Below are positions 40,976 through 50,545 of a DNA stretch of 64,000 nt, piece by piece. The position numbers were made by a program, and so were the translations under genes. The stretch covers positions 1 to 64,000 of the forward strand of contig JAWLHE010000003.1 of NCBI GenBank assembly GCA_041690495.1. Direction: 5' to 3'. The notes under the pieces were generated by a model. The model made no database searches and was not told where the DNA came from. It saw nothing but the letters and a program-made list of their open reading frames with translations. Origin of the DNA: DATAAP01 sp041690495. Lineage in GTDB: Bacteria > Pseudomonadota > Alphaproteobacteria > CACIAM-22H2. Every line of letters begins with the position of its first letter. Position 1 is the stretch's first letter.

Positions 40976-41740
40976 ATGCCGAGTTGGGACCCCACTCAAT
41001 ATCTGAAGTTTGCCGATCACCGGCTGCGGCCGGGCGTCGACCTGATCGCTCGTATACCGGATGCGCCGTATCGAGCAATCTGGGACATCGGATGCGGCAC
41101 CGGCAGCATCACGAAGCTGCTCCGCGAACGTTGGCCCGAAGCCCGGGTCCACGGCCTCGACAACTCTCCGGACATGCTCGACAAGGCGCGGGCCATAGAG
41201 GGAATCGAGTGGATCGAAGGCGATGCATCGCGGTGGACTGCGCCGGAGCCCGCCAACCTCATCTTCTCCAATGCAGTGCTCCAGTGGCTGGACGGCCACG
41301 AACGGCTGTTCCCGCACCTGATCCAGCAGGTTGCCCGCGGTGGCGTGCTTGCCGTGCAGATGCCGCGCAACTTCGATGCGCCCTCGCACGCGCTCCTGCG
41401 GGACACCGCCGCGCGCGGTCCTTGGGCGCCGCGCCTCGTGCCGGTCCTCCGCACGGCACCCGTGGCGACGCCGGAGGCCTATTACGACTTGCTGATGCCG
41501 CATGCGACGCATATCGACATATGGGAGGTCGAGTACCTGCACGTCCTCCAGGGCGAGGATGCCGTGCTCGAATGGACCAGGGGGACGGCCGTACGCCCGG
41601 TGCTCGACAGGCTCGATCCGGCGCAGCGTTCGGAATTTCTCGCGACCTATGCCGAAAAACTTCGCACCGCGTATCCGCGGCGGCGCGACGGCATGACCCT
41701 ATTTCCGTTCCGACGTCTGTTCATCGTCGCACAGCGCTGA
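40976..41740 (+). CDS. tam: Trans-aconitate 2-methyltransferase
   Basis: A 254-residue SAM methyltransferase that detoxifies trans-aconitate, a by-product inhibiting aconitase. The start W-D-P-T-Q-Y-L-K-F-A-D-H-R-L-R-P and the SAM motif W-D-I-G-C-G-T-G-S-I-T are typical of Tam, as are F-S-N-A-V-L-Q-W-L and V-Q-M-P-R-N-F-D-A-P-S-H. It is divergent from the isocitrate-lyase-type gene with 60 bases between starts, so both may respond to carboxylate metabolism. Confidence 0.93.
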   Translation: MPSWDPTQYLKFADHRLRPGVDLIARIPDAPYRAIWDIGCGTGSITKLLRERWPEARVHGLDNSPDMLDKARAIEGIEWIEGDASRWTAPEPANLIFSNAVLQWLDGHERLFPHLIQQVARGGVLAVQMPRNFDAPSHALLRDTAARGPWAPRLVPVLRTAPVATPEAYYDLLMPHATHIDIWEVEYLHVLQGEDAVLEWTRGTAVRPVLDRLDPAQRSEFLATYAEKLRTAYPRRRDGMTLFPFRRLFIVAQR

Positions 41741-41761
41741 ACGGTCGGGCGCAAAAGCGAA

Positions 41762-41791
41762 CCGCGCCGGCGGTATTACCCCCCGGCGCGG
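41762..41791. terminator. Hairpin between convergent tam and a small gene
   Basis: CCGCGCCGG (41762-41770) pairs with CCGGCGCGG (41783-41791) across a 12-base loop, 22 bases after the tam stop and 20 bases beyond the end of the opposing gene. It fits a bidirectional terminator; there is no clear U-run. Confidence 0.5.
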
Positions 41792-41810
41792 CCACTGCAG
41801 ATTCCTTGCG

Positions 41811-42035
41811 TCAGGCGTGCCTGTCGATCACACGGCCGCGGCCGCTGTCCTTTGGCGGCGGCGGCGGGCCGGAATCGTCGTCCGTGCTTTGGCGCGGGGC
41901 CGGCACGGACTTCGCCGGATCGAACAGCTGCAGCACGCTTGCCTGCTGAGCGACAGCCGATTTTACGGCGGTGAGGACGGCGGCCGTTTTCACGTCGCCG
42001 ACAACGGGGGCGTTTTGGGTGGGTGATATGCTCAT
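41811..42035 (-). CDS. Small hypothetical protein
   Basis: A 74-residue product starting MSISPTQNAPVVGDVKTAAV with a helical middle (L-T-A-V-K-S-A-V-A-Q-Q-A-S-V-L-Q-L-F) and a proline/charged tail. The helical part loosely recalls YjfB-type putative motility proteins, but the match is too weak to name it. No strong ribosome site is seen. It is convergent with tam. Confidence 0.5.
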   Translation of the reverse strand: MSISPTQNAPVVGDVKTAAVLTAVKSAVAQQASVLQLFDPAKSVPAPRQSTDDDSGPPPPPKDSGRGRVIDRHA

Positions 42036-42174
42036 GCCGGGGAGTGTCCGCGGAATTATCGACTCGCGCAATAAGTATTTGTTTCCAGTAACTTAGACAA
42101 AATTTGCAAAAAATCCGCTGGATCTTCCTTGCGGTATAACGGCTTTTCGGACCGGGGCGCGGGTGAGTCCGCGC

Positions 42175-43362
42175 CTAATCGAGCTGGAGCAGCTGTCCCT
42201 TGAGATAAGCGCTCTCCGGCAAGTGCGGATGGACCGGGTGGTCGGCGCCGGCGCCCGTGCTCCGCAGGATGCGACCGCCGCGGCCGGCGTCAGACAGGCC
42301 GCGGCGCACCTGTTCGGCGAACAGCGGCACGTCGACATGGTGCGAACAGGACGCGATGAACAGGAAGCCGCCAGGCGCCACGACCGTCGCCGACAGCCGC
42401 GCCAGCTTGCGGTAGCCGCGCGCGCCCTGGCCGAGATCTTTTTTCGATTTCACGAAGGCCGGGGGGTCGGCGATCACGATCCCGAATCGCTCGCCGGCAC
42501 CGGCCAGGCGCTCCAGCTCGACGAAGGCCTCGGCGCGCACGGCGCGACAGCATACCGCAACCCCGTTGGCCTCCGCCGCTTTCCCCGCCAGCGCCAGCGC
42601 GCGCTCGGAGCTGTCGACCGCCGTGACGTCGCGCGCGCCGCCCAGCGCCGCCGCGACAGCGAAGCCGCCGGCATAGGTGTAGAGATCGAGCACGCGCCGG
42701 CCTGCCGCGAGGCGCGCCACCGCGGCGCGATTGTCGCGCTGGTCGTAGAACCAGCCGGTCTTCTGGCCGGCCTCGAGGTCGGCAAAATAGCGCGCGCCGT
42801 TCTCGGTCAGCGCCGCCGGGCCTTCGAGGGCGCCTTTTGCGAATTTCGTATACAGCTCGAGACCCTCGAGCCGGCGCGCATGGCTGTCGTTGCGCAGCAC
42901 CACGACCCGGGGCGCCAGCACGCGGTCGACCGCCTCGAGCAGCTGCGGCATCAGCCGGTCCATGCCGGCGGTGTTGGCCTGTATCGCGACTACATCGCCA
43001 TAGCGGTCGATCACCGTGCCCGGCAGGCCGTCGGCCTCGGCATGGATCAGCCGATAGCATCCGCCCGGATAGAGCTGCTCGCGCAGGCCGAGCGCCGCGT
43101 CGAGGCGCCGGGCGAGGAAATCCGCACCTATCCCCGTTTCCGGGTCACGCGCCAGGATGCGTGCGCTGATGAGCGTGTGCGGATTGAACATGGCGATTCC
43201 GAGCGGCTCGCCGTTCGCGGTATCGAGACGCACCAGCCCGCCCGGCGGCAGCGCCTTGGCGGCCGCGTCCATCGCGATCTCGTTGGAGAAGACCCAGGGA
43301 TGCCCGGCGGCGGCGCGCTTGTGGCGGCCGGGCTGGATACGGACGATGGGGACGGCGGTCAT
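42175..43362 (-). CDS. rlmI: 23S rRNA (cytosine-C5)-methyltransferase, RlmI type
   Basis: A 395-residue RNA methyltransferase. The N-terminal 80 residues form a PUA domain (K-R-A-A-A-G-H-P-W-V-F-S-N-E-I). The Rossmann domain has V-L-D-L-Y-T-Y-A-G-G-F-A-V-A-A-A near 225 and the catalytic region D-P-P-A-F-V-K-S-K-K-D-L, ending A-S-C-S-H-H-V with the catalytic Cys. In Escherichia coli RlmI modifies C1962 of 23S rRNA. It is monocistronic by spacing. Confidence 0.93.
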   Translation of the reverse strand: MTAVPIVRIQPGRHKRAAAGHPWVFSNEIAMDAAAKALPPGGLVRLDTANGEPLGIAMFNPHTLISARILARDPETGIGADFLARRLDAALGLREQLYPGGCYRLIHAEADGLPGTVIDRYGDVVAIQANTAGMDRLMPQLLEAVDRVLAPRVVVLRNDSHARRLEGLELYTKFAKGALEGPAALTENGARYFADLEAGQKTGWFYDQRDNRAAVARLAAGRRVLDLYTYAGGFAVAAALGGARDVTAVDSSERALALAGKAAEANGVAVCCRAVRAEAFVELERLAGAGERFGIVIADPPAFVKSKKDLGQGARGYRKLARLSATVVAPGGFLFIASCSHHVDVPLFAEQVRRGLSDAGRGGRILRSTGAGADHPVHPHLPESAYLKGQLLQLD

Positions 43363-43436
43363 GGGCAGGCGCTCGGCTGTTGTGGCGGCGGACGGCGCGC
43401 CCTTATAGCGCCCGCCGTCGCCGGACCGAAATGCGG

Positions 43437-45230
43437 CTATTCGCCGATCGCCTCGCCCTCGCGCCGCGGATCGGCCCCGCCGATGAGCTGGACCGTGTCG
43501 CCGCGGCGCACCACCGAAATGCCGTGCAGGCCGCTGGTGAGATGGCGGATCTGGACGGTGTGGCCGAGCGCACGGAGCTCGGGCGCGATCGCCGTGATCG
43601 GCGTTCCCCGCTCGAGCTCGATCGGCCCGTTCATGTTGGCGTGATGCGGCAAGTTGAACGCGGCCTGGATGTCGAGGCCCCAGTCGAGAGTCGCAACCAG
43701 ACTTTGCAGGACATAGGGAATGATGCGGGCGCCGCCCGGCGAGCCGAGCGTCATCACGAGCTGCCCCTCGCGGCCGGTGACGACGGTCGGCGCCATCGAC
43801 GAGCGCGGCCGCTTGCCCGGCTCGACGCGATTGGCGACGTTGCGGGCGCCATCGCGGGGCATGAACGCAAAATCGGTAAGCTGGTTGTTGAGCAGGAAAC
43901 CGCGCACGAGAACGCGGCTGCCGAAGGCGTTTTCGATGCTGCTGGTGAGTGCCACGGCGTTGCCGGCGGCGTCGACCACGCTGATATGCGTCGTGCCGGG
44001 CAGCTCATGCGTGCTGTCGGAGCGCGGCGGGTGCGCATCAAGGCTGATCCCCTCCGGCTGACCCGGCTCGGCCTTGCCCATGGAGTGGCCGAGCGAGACC
44101 AGGCGGGCACGCTGCCGCAGGTAGCGCGTCTCGGTCAGCCCCCTGACCGGCACGTCCACATAGTCGATATCGGCGACGTAGCGGTTGCGGTCGGCAAAGG
44201 CAAGGCGGCTCGCCTCGCTGATGAGATGGACGGCGCCGATCGAGTTCGGCGCGAATCCCTTGATGCCGAAGCGGTCGAGCACGCCGAGTGCCTCGACAAT
44301 GGCGATGCCGCCGGAAGACGGCGGGCCCATGCCGCACACGCGGTAGACGCGGTAGAGCCCGCAGACCGGCTCGCGCTGGAACGCCCGGTAGCCGGCGAGA
44401 TCGTCGAGGGTCAGGCGGCCGGGCCGCGCGCCCGTGGTCTGCACCGCCGCAACGATGTCGCGCGCGATGCTGCCGGTGTAGAAGGCGTCCGCGCCGCCCG
44501 CGGCGATGGTCCGCATGGTTTCGGCCAGCGGCTCGTTGACCATCCGCGATCCGATCTCGCGTGGTTGTCCGTTCTCATCGTAAAAATACGCGGCAGTGGC
44601 CGGATAATCGCGGAGCTGCGTTTCCTCGGCGATCAATTTGTGGAGGCGCGGGCTGACCTGGAAACCCTCCGTCGCGATGCGCACGGCCGGCTCGAACAGC
44701 CGCGCCCAGTTGATGCGGCCATGCGCGCGGTGCGCCATGTCGAGCATGCGGAGCAGGCCCGGCGTGCCCACCGCGATGCCGCCGACCGCGGCATCCATGA
44801 AAGCCAGCGGTTTGCCGTCGGCATCGAGGAACAGGTCGGGCGACGCGCCGGCCGGCGCGGTCTCGCGGCCGTCATAGGTGGTGATCTGCTTCGTCGAGGC
44901 ATCGTAATGGACCAGGAAGCCGCCGCCGCCGATGCCGGAGGATTGCGGCTCGACCACGTTCAGGACCATCTGTATCGCGATCGCGGCGTCGACCGCGCTG
45001 CCGCCCATGCGCAGGATGTCCCGACCGGTCGCTGCGGCCAAGGGATGCGCCGCCGCCGCCATGTACCGCGTTGCGATCGCCGGATGCTTCTCGGTGAAGC
45101 CGCTCGGGCCTTCGGGCTGCGGCCGCGCCTGCCCCCAAACCGGCATCGCGGCAGCCGCCAAAGCGAAGGAAATCAGGCCAATCCGGCCCGCCCGCCGTAC
45201 CGCGTCAGCGGCCATGCCAAGCAGTGTCAT
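43437..45230 (-). CDS. ggt: Exported gamma-glutamyltransferase
   Basis: A 597-residue periplasmic Ntn hydrolase. An N-terminal signal (about 30 residues to V-W-G-Q-A) is followed by A-A-A-H-P-L-A-A-A-T-G, G-G-S-A-V-D-A-A-I-A and G-G-G-F-L-V-H-Y. The autoprocessing site and catalytic Thr are in G-T-T-H-I-S-V-V-D. The enzyme cleaves glutathione and gamma-glutamyl peptides. The ATG at 45230 gives a full signal peptide; the open frame upstream is not protein-like. It is divergent from the peptidase group, which suggests a shared role in peptide use. Confidence 0.92.
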   Translation of the reverse strand: MTLLGMAADAVRRAGRIGLISFALAAAAMPVWGQARPQPEGPSGFTEKHPAIATRYMAAAAHPLAAATGRDILRMGGSAVDAAIAIQMVLNVVEPQSSGIGGGGFLVHYDASTKQITTYDGRETAPAGASPDLFLDADGKPLAFMDAAVGGIAVGTPGLLRMLDMAHRAHGRINWARLFEPAVRIATEGFQVSPRLHKLIAEETQLRDYPATAAYFYDENGQPREIGSRMVNEPLAETMRTIAAGGADAFYTGSIARDIVAAVQTTGARPGRLTLDDLAGYRAFQREPVCGLYRVYRVCGMGPPSSGGIAIVEALGVLDRFGIKGFAPNSIGAVHLISEASRLAFADRNRYVADIDYVDVPVRGLTETRYLRQRARLVSLGHSMGKAEPGQPEGISLDAHPPRSDSTHELPGTTHISVVDAAGNAVALTSSIENAFGSRVLVRGFLLNNQLTDFAFMPRDGARNVANRVEPGKRPRSSMAPTVVTGREGQLVMTLGSPGGARIIPYVLQSLVATLDWGLDIQAAFNLPHHANMNGPIELERGTPITAIAPELRALGHTVQIRHLTSGLHGISVVRRGDTVQLIGGADPRREGEAIGE

Positions 45231-45612
45231 CGTGTACTTTTCCGCACCCTCCGGACTACCCTGCCCGCCTACGTCCCCGTGCGGGTCAATACAGCCCGGT
45301 AACCTATTAATAGCAAAGGCCAAAGCGGCGGGCCATGACCGATGTGAGGCAGCCGCGTTTCTTTCGGCGAGCTTGGCCGTACGGGGTTCCGGCGGCACGC
45401 CCGTCAGCATCGGGCGCGACGGGGCATCGTCCGCTGCACGTATTTGCGATCGAAGGTCACCGTACATCTCAAGGACACTCCAGCCCGCCGGGCGGCCTCA
45501 CGAAAAGAGTCGAAGATGTGAGAAACGCGTACGATCTCCGTCACCACCCCTGGCCCCCTTGCGCTGCAGCGCCGGTTTGACCGCAGCGTCGGCGGGAGCA
45601 TAGCTTCAGAAC
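45231..45612. other. Intergenic region between divergent ggt and M20 gene, no gene seen
   Basis: About 380 bases between two divergent starts. Open frames here lack ribosome sites and protein-like sequence. The stretch must carry both promoters, but no confident -35/-10 pair or palindrome was found. Confidence 0.5.
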
Positions 45613-46914
45613 ATGACCACGGACGCAAAGGGATTCGCTCCGCTCGATGGCCTGTTCGCACGGATCGACGCGCAACGCGATGCGCTCGTCGAGCTGACGC
45701 AAGAGCTGATCCGCGTGCCGACGGTCAATCCGCCCGGCGAAGCCTATACCGCTTGCGCCGAGCTGATCGGGCGGCGCCTCGCGGCGCGCGGCTTTGCCGT
45801 CGAGTATCTGCGCGCCGCTGGGGCACGCGCCGATTCCGCGCGCTACCCCCGCACCAACGTCGTGGCGCGGATCGAGGGCAGCGGGCCCGGCCCGTGCGTG
45901 CATTTCAACGGTCACATCGACGTCGTCGAGCCCGGGCAAGGCTGGAGCATCGATCCTTTCGCGGGCGTGGTCCGCGATGGCAGGGTCTTCGGTCGCGGCG
46001 CCTGCGACATGAAGGGCGGCATGGCCGCCTCGATCATCGCTGCTGAGGCGATCCTTGCCGAGGGCATCCGCTTTCCCGGGGCGATCGAGATCTCCGGCAC
46101 TGTCGACGAGGAAACCGGCGGCTACGCCGGCGTCGCATGGCTCGCCGAGCGCGGCCGCTTCTCCTCGCCGCGCGTCGACCACGTGATCATCCCGGAGCCG
46201 CTGCAGGTCGATCGCGTCTGCCTCGGCCATCGCGGCGTGTGGTGGGCCGAGATCGAGATGCGCGGGCGTATCGCCCATGGCTCGATGCCGTTCCTCGGCG
46301 TCAGCGCCATCCGCGGCATGGCGCGGTTCCTCGGCCTGGTCGAGCGCGAGCTCTATCCTGCCCTCGATCGGCGGCGGACGCGCATGCCGGTCGTACCGGA
46401 TGGCGCACGCAGCTCGACGCTCAACTTCAATTCCATTCACGGTGGGCTCGCCGAGGGGTTCGACGGGCCGCCCGCCCCGCTGGTGGCCGAGTCCTGCCGT
46501 CTGATCCTCGATCGCCGCTATCTCATAGAGGAAGCGCTCGACGACGTGAGACGCGAGATCGTCGATCTGCTCGACCGTACCGTGCGAGAGACTCCGGGAA
46601 TCAGCTATGCCCTGCGTGATGTGATGACCTTCGCGCCGACCCTGACCGAGCCGGAGGCGCCGGTGGTGCGCGCCCTCGACGCCGGGATCGAGCGGGTGCT
46701 CGGCATGCGTGCGACCCATATCGCCTCGCCCGGCACCTACGACCAGAAGCATATCGCGCGGATTGGCCATCTCCGCGACTGCGTCGCCTACGGCCCCGGC
46801 CTGCTCGAACTGGCGCACCAGCCCGACGAGTTCATCGTCATCGACGACATGGTCGCCTCCGCCAAAGTCATGGCCGCCGCCGCGCTGCGCCTGCTCGGCT
46901 GCATGCCGGCATGA
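45613..46914 (+). CDS. M20-family metallohydrolase (ArgE/DapE-like)
   Basis: A 433-residue dinuclear-zinc amidohydrolase. Metal and catalytic positions are H and D in F-N-G-H-I-D-V-V-E, D in G-R-G-A-C-D-M-K-G-G, the E-E pair in V-D-E-E-T-G-G, and a C-terminal metal His near H-Q-P-D-E. R-V-P-T-V-N-P-P-G-E near residue 35 is typical of ArgE/DapE-like deacylases. It overlaps the P1 peptidase gene by four bases. The substrate is probably an N-acyl amino acid or small peptide. Confidence 0.9.
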   Translation: MTTDAKGFAPLDGLFARIDAQRDALVELTQELIRVPTVNPPGEAYTACAELIGRRLAARGFAVEYLRAAGARADSARYPRTNVVARIEGSGPGPCVHFNGHIDVVEPGQGWSIDPFAGVVRDGRVFGRGACDMKGGMAASIIAAEAILAEGIRFPGAIEISGTVDEETGGYAGVAWLAERGRFSSPRVDHVIIPEPLQVDRVCLGHRGVWWAEIEMRGRIAHGSMPFLGVSAIRGMARFLGLVERELYPALDRRRTRMPVVPDGARSSTLNFNSIHGGLAEGFDGPPAPLVAESCRLILDRRYLIEEALDDVRREIVDLLDRTVRETPGISYALRDVMTFAPTLTEPEAPVVRALDAGIERVLGMRATHIASPGTYDQKHIARIGHLRDCVAYGPGLLELAHQPDEFIVIDDMVASAKVMAAAALRLLGCMPA

Positions 46915-47906
46915 GCGACACGGGGCGGCGCAATCTGATCACCGATGTAGCGGGAATCGCCGTCGGCAACGCCGAGGACGCCCGCGTGCGTACCGGCGTC
47001 ACGGTCGTGGTACCGGAACGGCCGTGCGTCGCCGCCGTGTCGATCGTCGGCGGTGCGCCCGGCACGCGCGAAACCGATCTGCTCGATCCCGCCTGCCTCG
47101 TCGCGCGCGTCGATGCCGTCGTGCTGTCCGGCGGATCGGTGTTCGGGCTCGATGCCGCGAGCGGCGTCACCGCGGCGCTGGCGGCGCAGGGGAAAGGCTT
47201 CGCGGTCGCCGATGTCACGGTCCCGATCGTGCCTGCAGCAGTGCTGTTCGACATGACCAATGGCGGCAACAAGGCCTGGGGCACGGAGCCGCCCTTTCGC
47301 GCTCTCGGCGCACAGGCGCTTGCCGCCGCGAGCGCGGCGTGCGCGCTCGGCAATTCAGGCGCGGGTTATGGCGCGCGCGCCGGCCGGCTCAAGGGCGGGC
47401 TCGGCAGCGCATCCTGGGTAGCGTCGGACGGTCTGGAAGTCGGGGCGCTTGCGGCGGTCAACGCCTTTGGCAGCGTCCTCGTGCCCGGCACCGCGCATTT
47501 CTGGGCGGCGGCGCTGGAACGCGACAACGAGTTCGGCGGGCGCGGCCTGCCCGCAGCGATTCCCGACTTCGATCTCGAACCGGAGATCGCGAAGCCGGCG
47601 CTGCCGGCCGCGAGTACGACCCTCGCCGTCGTCGCGACCAACGCCGTCCTAACCAAGGCAGAGGCGCAACGTGTAGCCATGATGGCGCAGGACGGGCTCG
47701 CCCGCGCGATCCGGCCGGTGCACACGCCCTACGACGGCGACATCGTCTTCGCCCTCGCGACCGGCGACCGGCCGCTGCGCGCCATGACCGACGTGATGCG
47801 GATCGGCACGCTCGCCGCCGACTGCCTCGCGCGCGCCGTGGCGCGCGGTGTCTACGCCGCCGACGATCTCGGCGAGACGCGCTCCTATCGCAGCCTGCAT
47901 CCGTGA
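46911..47906 (+). CDS. P1-family N-terminal-nucleophile aminopeptidase (DmpA/BapA type)
   Basis: A 331-residue self-cleaving peptidase. Family blocks are N-L-I-T-D-V-A-G-I-A-V-G-N, V-L-S-G-G-S-V-F-G-L-D-A-A-S-G-V and G-N-S-G-A-G-Y-G-A-R-A-G. The cleavage/nucleophile region is A-S-T-T-L-A-V-V-A-T-N-A at 234-245, where the chain splits to expose the catalytic residue. Such enzymes act as L-aminopeptidase/D-esterases or beta-peptidases. It is coupled by four-base overlaps to the M20 gene and the nucleoside hydrolase gene. Confidence 0.92.
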   Translation: MSDTGRRNLITDVAGIAVGNAEDARVRTGVTVVVPERPCVAAVSIVGGAPGTRETDLLDPACLVARVDAVVLSGGSVFGLDAASGVTAALAAQGKGFAVADVTVPIVPAAVLFDMTNGGNKAWGTEPPFRALGAQALAAASAACALGNSGAGYGARAGRLKGGLGSASWVASDGLEVGALAAVNAFGSVLVPGTAHFWAAALERDNEFGGRGLPAAIPDFDLEPEIAKPALPAASTTLAVVATNAVLTKAEAQRVAMMAQDGLARAIRPVHTPYDGDIVFALATGDRPLRAMTDVMRIGTLAADCLARAVARGVYAADDLGETRSYRSLHP

Positions 47907-48847
47907 CCGAACGCCTGCCGATCATCATTGACAGCGATCCCGGCAAGGACGACGCCGTCGCGATCCTGCTGGCGCTCGCGTCGCCGGATAAGCTTGATGT
48001 CCGCGCGATCACCGTGGTCGCCGGCAACGTTCCGCTCGCGCTGACCGAGCGCAATGCCCGCGCGCTTGCGGCCCTCGCCGGGCGCGACGACATTCCCGTT
48101 TACGCCGGTTACGCAGCGCCGCTTTCGCACGCATTGATCACCGCAGAGCACATCCACGGCAAGAGCGGAATCGACGGTGCCGAGCTGCCCGCTCCCCGAC
48201 AGCCGCTCGCTGAGGCCTATGCGGTCGAGGCGATCATCGAGAGTCTCAGATCGGCCCCGGACCGCTCGCTGACGCTCTGCGCGCTCGGGCCATTGACGAA
48301 TGTGGCGGCGGCGCTCGCCCGCGCACCCGAAATATGCACGAGGATCCGTGCCATCGTCATGATGGGCGGCGCCATCGGGCTCGGCAATGTGACGCCATCG
48401 GCCGAATTCAACGTCTATGTCGACCCGCAGGCCGCCGCCGCCGTTCTCGCCTCCGGCGTGCCGATCGTCATGATCCCGCTTGACGTCACCCATCAGGCGA
48501 TCGTGACTCCGGCGTGGGCTGACCGCATGGCGCGGCTGGGCACCCGGGCCGGCGCGGCGATCGGCGGCATGTTCAGGACTGCGGCGATGCGCTCCTCGCT
48601 TCGCCACGGCATGCGCGGCGTTCCGCTGCACGACCCCTGCGTCATCGCCTGGCTGATGTGGCCGGACCTGTTCGAGGGCGGCCGCTACCATGTCGCGGTC
48701 GAGACGGCGAGCGCCCTCACGCGCGGACGCACGGTGGTCGACCGGTGGAGCGTCACGGGCGCCCCGGCGAACGCGTTCGTCCTCGAGCGGGTCGATGCCG
48801 AGATCCTGTTCGCGCGCCTGACCGAGCGGCTGCGCGCGCTTCCCTAG
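47903..48847 (+). CDS. Inosine-uridine-type nucleoside hydrolase
   Basis: A 314-residue calcium-dependent nucleoside N-ribohydrolase. The metal-binding motif is I-I-I-D-S-D-P-G-K-D-D-A-V-A near the start, with V-V-A-G-N-V, M-G-G-A near residue 154, and a late H-D-P-C. It hydrolyses nucleosides to base plus ribose. It starts with GTG at 47903, overlapping the stop of the P1 peptidase gene. Together with Xgpt at 55.7 kb it suggests purine salvage. Confidence 0.92.
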   Translation: MTERLPIIIDSDPGKDDAVAILLALASPDKLDVRAITVVAGNVPLALTERNARALAALAGRDDIPVYAGYAAPLSHALITAEHIHGKSGIDGAELPAPRQPLAEAYAVEAIIESLRSAPDRSLTLCALGPLTNVAAALARAPEICTRIRAIVMMGGAIGLGNVTPSAEFNVYVDPQAAAAVLASGVPIVMIPLDVTHQAIVTPAWADRMARLGTRAGAAIGGMFRTAAMRSSLRHGMRGVPLHDPCVIAWLMWPDLFEGGRYHVAVETASALTRGRTVVDRWSVTGAPANAFVLERVDAEILFARLTERLRALP

Positions 48848-48924
48848 CTAAGAGCGGCCACTTTCAACCTTGGCATCGACGCGTTAGTCTCAACATGCCC
48901 TCAGACCCAAGGAGCCGGTCTCCC

Positions 48925-50406
48925 GTGAAGCTGCTGCGATCCCTCGCCACCGCGCTGTGCGCTGCCATGCTGTCCGTCACGGCGGCACATGCACAGAAGG
49001 ACTCGGTCGTGATCGGCCAGACGCTCGAACCGCCGACGCTCGATCCCACCTCCGGCGCGGCCCAGGCGATCCGCGAGGTCACGTATCTCAACATCTACGA
49101 GGGGCTCCTGCGGATCGACCGCGAAGGCAAGCTCCAGCCGCTGCTGGCCGAGAGCTGGACGATTTCGCCCGACAATCTCGTCTACACGTTCAAGCTCCGC
49201 CGCGGCGTGCAGTTCCATGACGGCTCGACCTTCGAATCAGGCGACGTGAAGTTCACCTTCGAGCGCGCGATGGCGCCGGATTCCACCAATGCGCAGAAAT
49301 GGATTTTCGCACCGATCGCCTCGATCGCCGCGCCCGATGCGGCGACGGTCACGATCACCCTGAAGCGGCCGGCCGGCAATTTTCTCTACGGACTGGCGTG
49401 GGGCGACGCCGTCATCTTCGGACCGGAATCCGCCGCAAACAACAAGACCGATCCGATCGGCACAGGGCCGTACCGCTTCCAGCGCTGGGCCCGAGGCGAC
49501 CGCGTCGAGTTCGTGCGCAACGACGCCTACTGGGGCAGGGTGCCTGCAATAAGCCGCGCCACATTCCGCTTCATCGCCGATGCGCAGGCACAGGTCGCCG
49601 CGATCCGCGCCGGCGACGTCGATGCACTCTCGAACCTCGCAGCCCAGGAATCGGCCGAGCAACTCGAGGCGGACCAGAAGCTGAAGGTGGTGGTCGGCAA
49701 CACCGAAGGCGAAACGATTCTGGCGATCAACAACGCCCGGCGACCGTTCGACGACGTCCGGGTGCGGCGGGCACTCTCCCATGCGATCGACCGCAAGGCG
49801 GTGATCGACGGAGCCGTCTCCGGATACGGCACGCCGATCGGCACCCACTTCTCGCCGAACCACCCCGCCTATTACGACCTGACCGGGATCTATCCCTATG
49901 ACCCCGCGCGCGCCCGGGCGCTGCTGCGCGAGGCGGGATTCCCGAACGGGTTCGAGGCGACCTTGCGGCTTCCTCCGCCGCCCTATGCCCGCCGCTCCGG
50001 CGAGATCATCGCCGCGATGCTCGCCCAGATCGGCGTGCGCGTGACGATCGAGCCGGTCGAGTTCGCGCAGTGGCTCGACCAGGTGTTCCGCAACAGGAAC
50101 TACGATCTTTCCGTAATCGCCCACACGGAACCGCTCGATATCGGCATCTATGCCCGTGACGACTATTACTTCCAGTACAAGGATGCATCGTTCCGTGAGG
50201 TCATTGCGAGAATCGACGCGACGGTCGACGAGGCCGAGCGGAACAAGCTGTACGCCGAGGCGCAGCAGATCCTCGCGCGCGACGCCGTGAACGTGTTCCT
50301 GTTCCAGCTGCCGAAGATCGGCGCGTGGAACGCCGACCTCACCGGCATGTGGGAGAACTGGCCACTGCCCGCGAACCCGCTCGCCGAGCTGTCGTGGCGA
50401 CGATAG
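48925..50406 (+). CDS. dppA: Dipeptide-type ABC importer substrate-binding protein
   Basis: A 493-residue family-5 periplasmic binding protein. The signal peptide ends near A-H-A-Q-K. Blocks L-E-P-P-T-L-D-P, Y-E-G-L-L-R-I, L-A-E-S-W-T-I-S, P-I-G-T-G-P-Y-R-F and N-N-A-R-R-P-F-D-D-V-R-V-R-R-A-L-S-H-A-I-D are typical. GTG at 48925 is chosen because AAGGAG lies ten bases upstream; an ATG at 48895 is in frame but lacks a site. Ligand is probably a short peptide; gamma-glutamyl peptides are suggested by the flanking gamma-glutamyltransferases. Confidence 0.9.
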   Translation: MKLLRSLATALCAAMLSVTAAHAQKDSVVIGQTLEPPTLDPTSGAAQAIREVTYLNIYEGLLRIDREGKLQPLLAESWTISPDNLVYTFKLRRGVQFHDGSTFESGDVKFTFERAMAPDSTNAQKWIFAPIASIAAPDAATVTITLKRPAGNFLYGLAWGDAVIFGPESAANNKTDPIGTGPYRFQRWARGDRVEFVRNDAYWGRVPAISRATFRFIADAQAQVAAIRAGDVDALSNLAAQESAEQLEADQKLKVVVGNTEGETILAINNARRPFDDVRVRRALSHAIDRKAVIDGAVSGYGTPIGTHFSPNHPAYYDLTGIYPYDPARARALLREAGFPNGFEATLRLPPPPYARRSGEIIAAMLAQIGVRVTIEPVEFAQWLDQVFRNRNYDLSVIAHTEPLDIGIYARDDYYFQYKDASFREVIARIDATVDEAERNKLYAEAQQILARDAVNVFLFQLPKIGAWNADLTGMWENWPLPANPLAELSWRR

Positions 50407-50439
50407 GTGCAGATCTCGTTGCATGATTCTTGTTCCTCG

Positions 50440-50516
50440 CGTCATGCCCGGGCTTGACCGGGGCATCCATCGCACATGCGGCACCATGGACCCGCGGGTC
50501 GAGCCCGCGGGTGACA
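50440..50516. repeat. Palindromic intergenic repeat, second copy
   Basis: CGTCATGCCCGGGCTTGACC... at 50440 and the closing GTGAC near 50511 match the repeat at 24202-24264, with inner dyads CCCGGGCTTGACCGGGG-type and CCGCGGGTCGAGCCCGCGG. It lies between the binding-protein and first permease gene of the importer, so it may set a processing or attenuation point within the operon. Confidence 0.75.
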
Positions 50517-50545
50517 CATAGGGAAGAGAACGGGTCGAACCCGCC

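Noticed and set aside
46709..48847. A 712-codon frame that could suggest a fusion ahead of the nucleoside hydrolase
   Set aside because: Upstream of the GTG at 47903 it is a shadow of the peptidase genes; family homology begins at the GTG.
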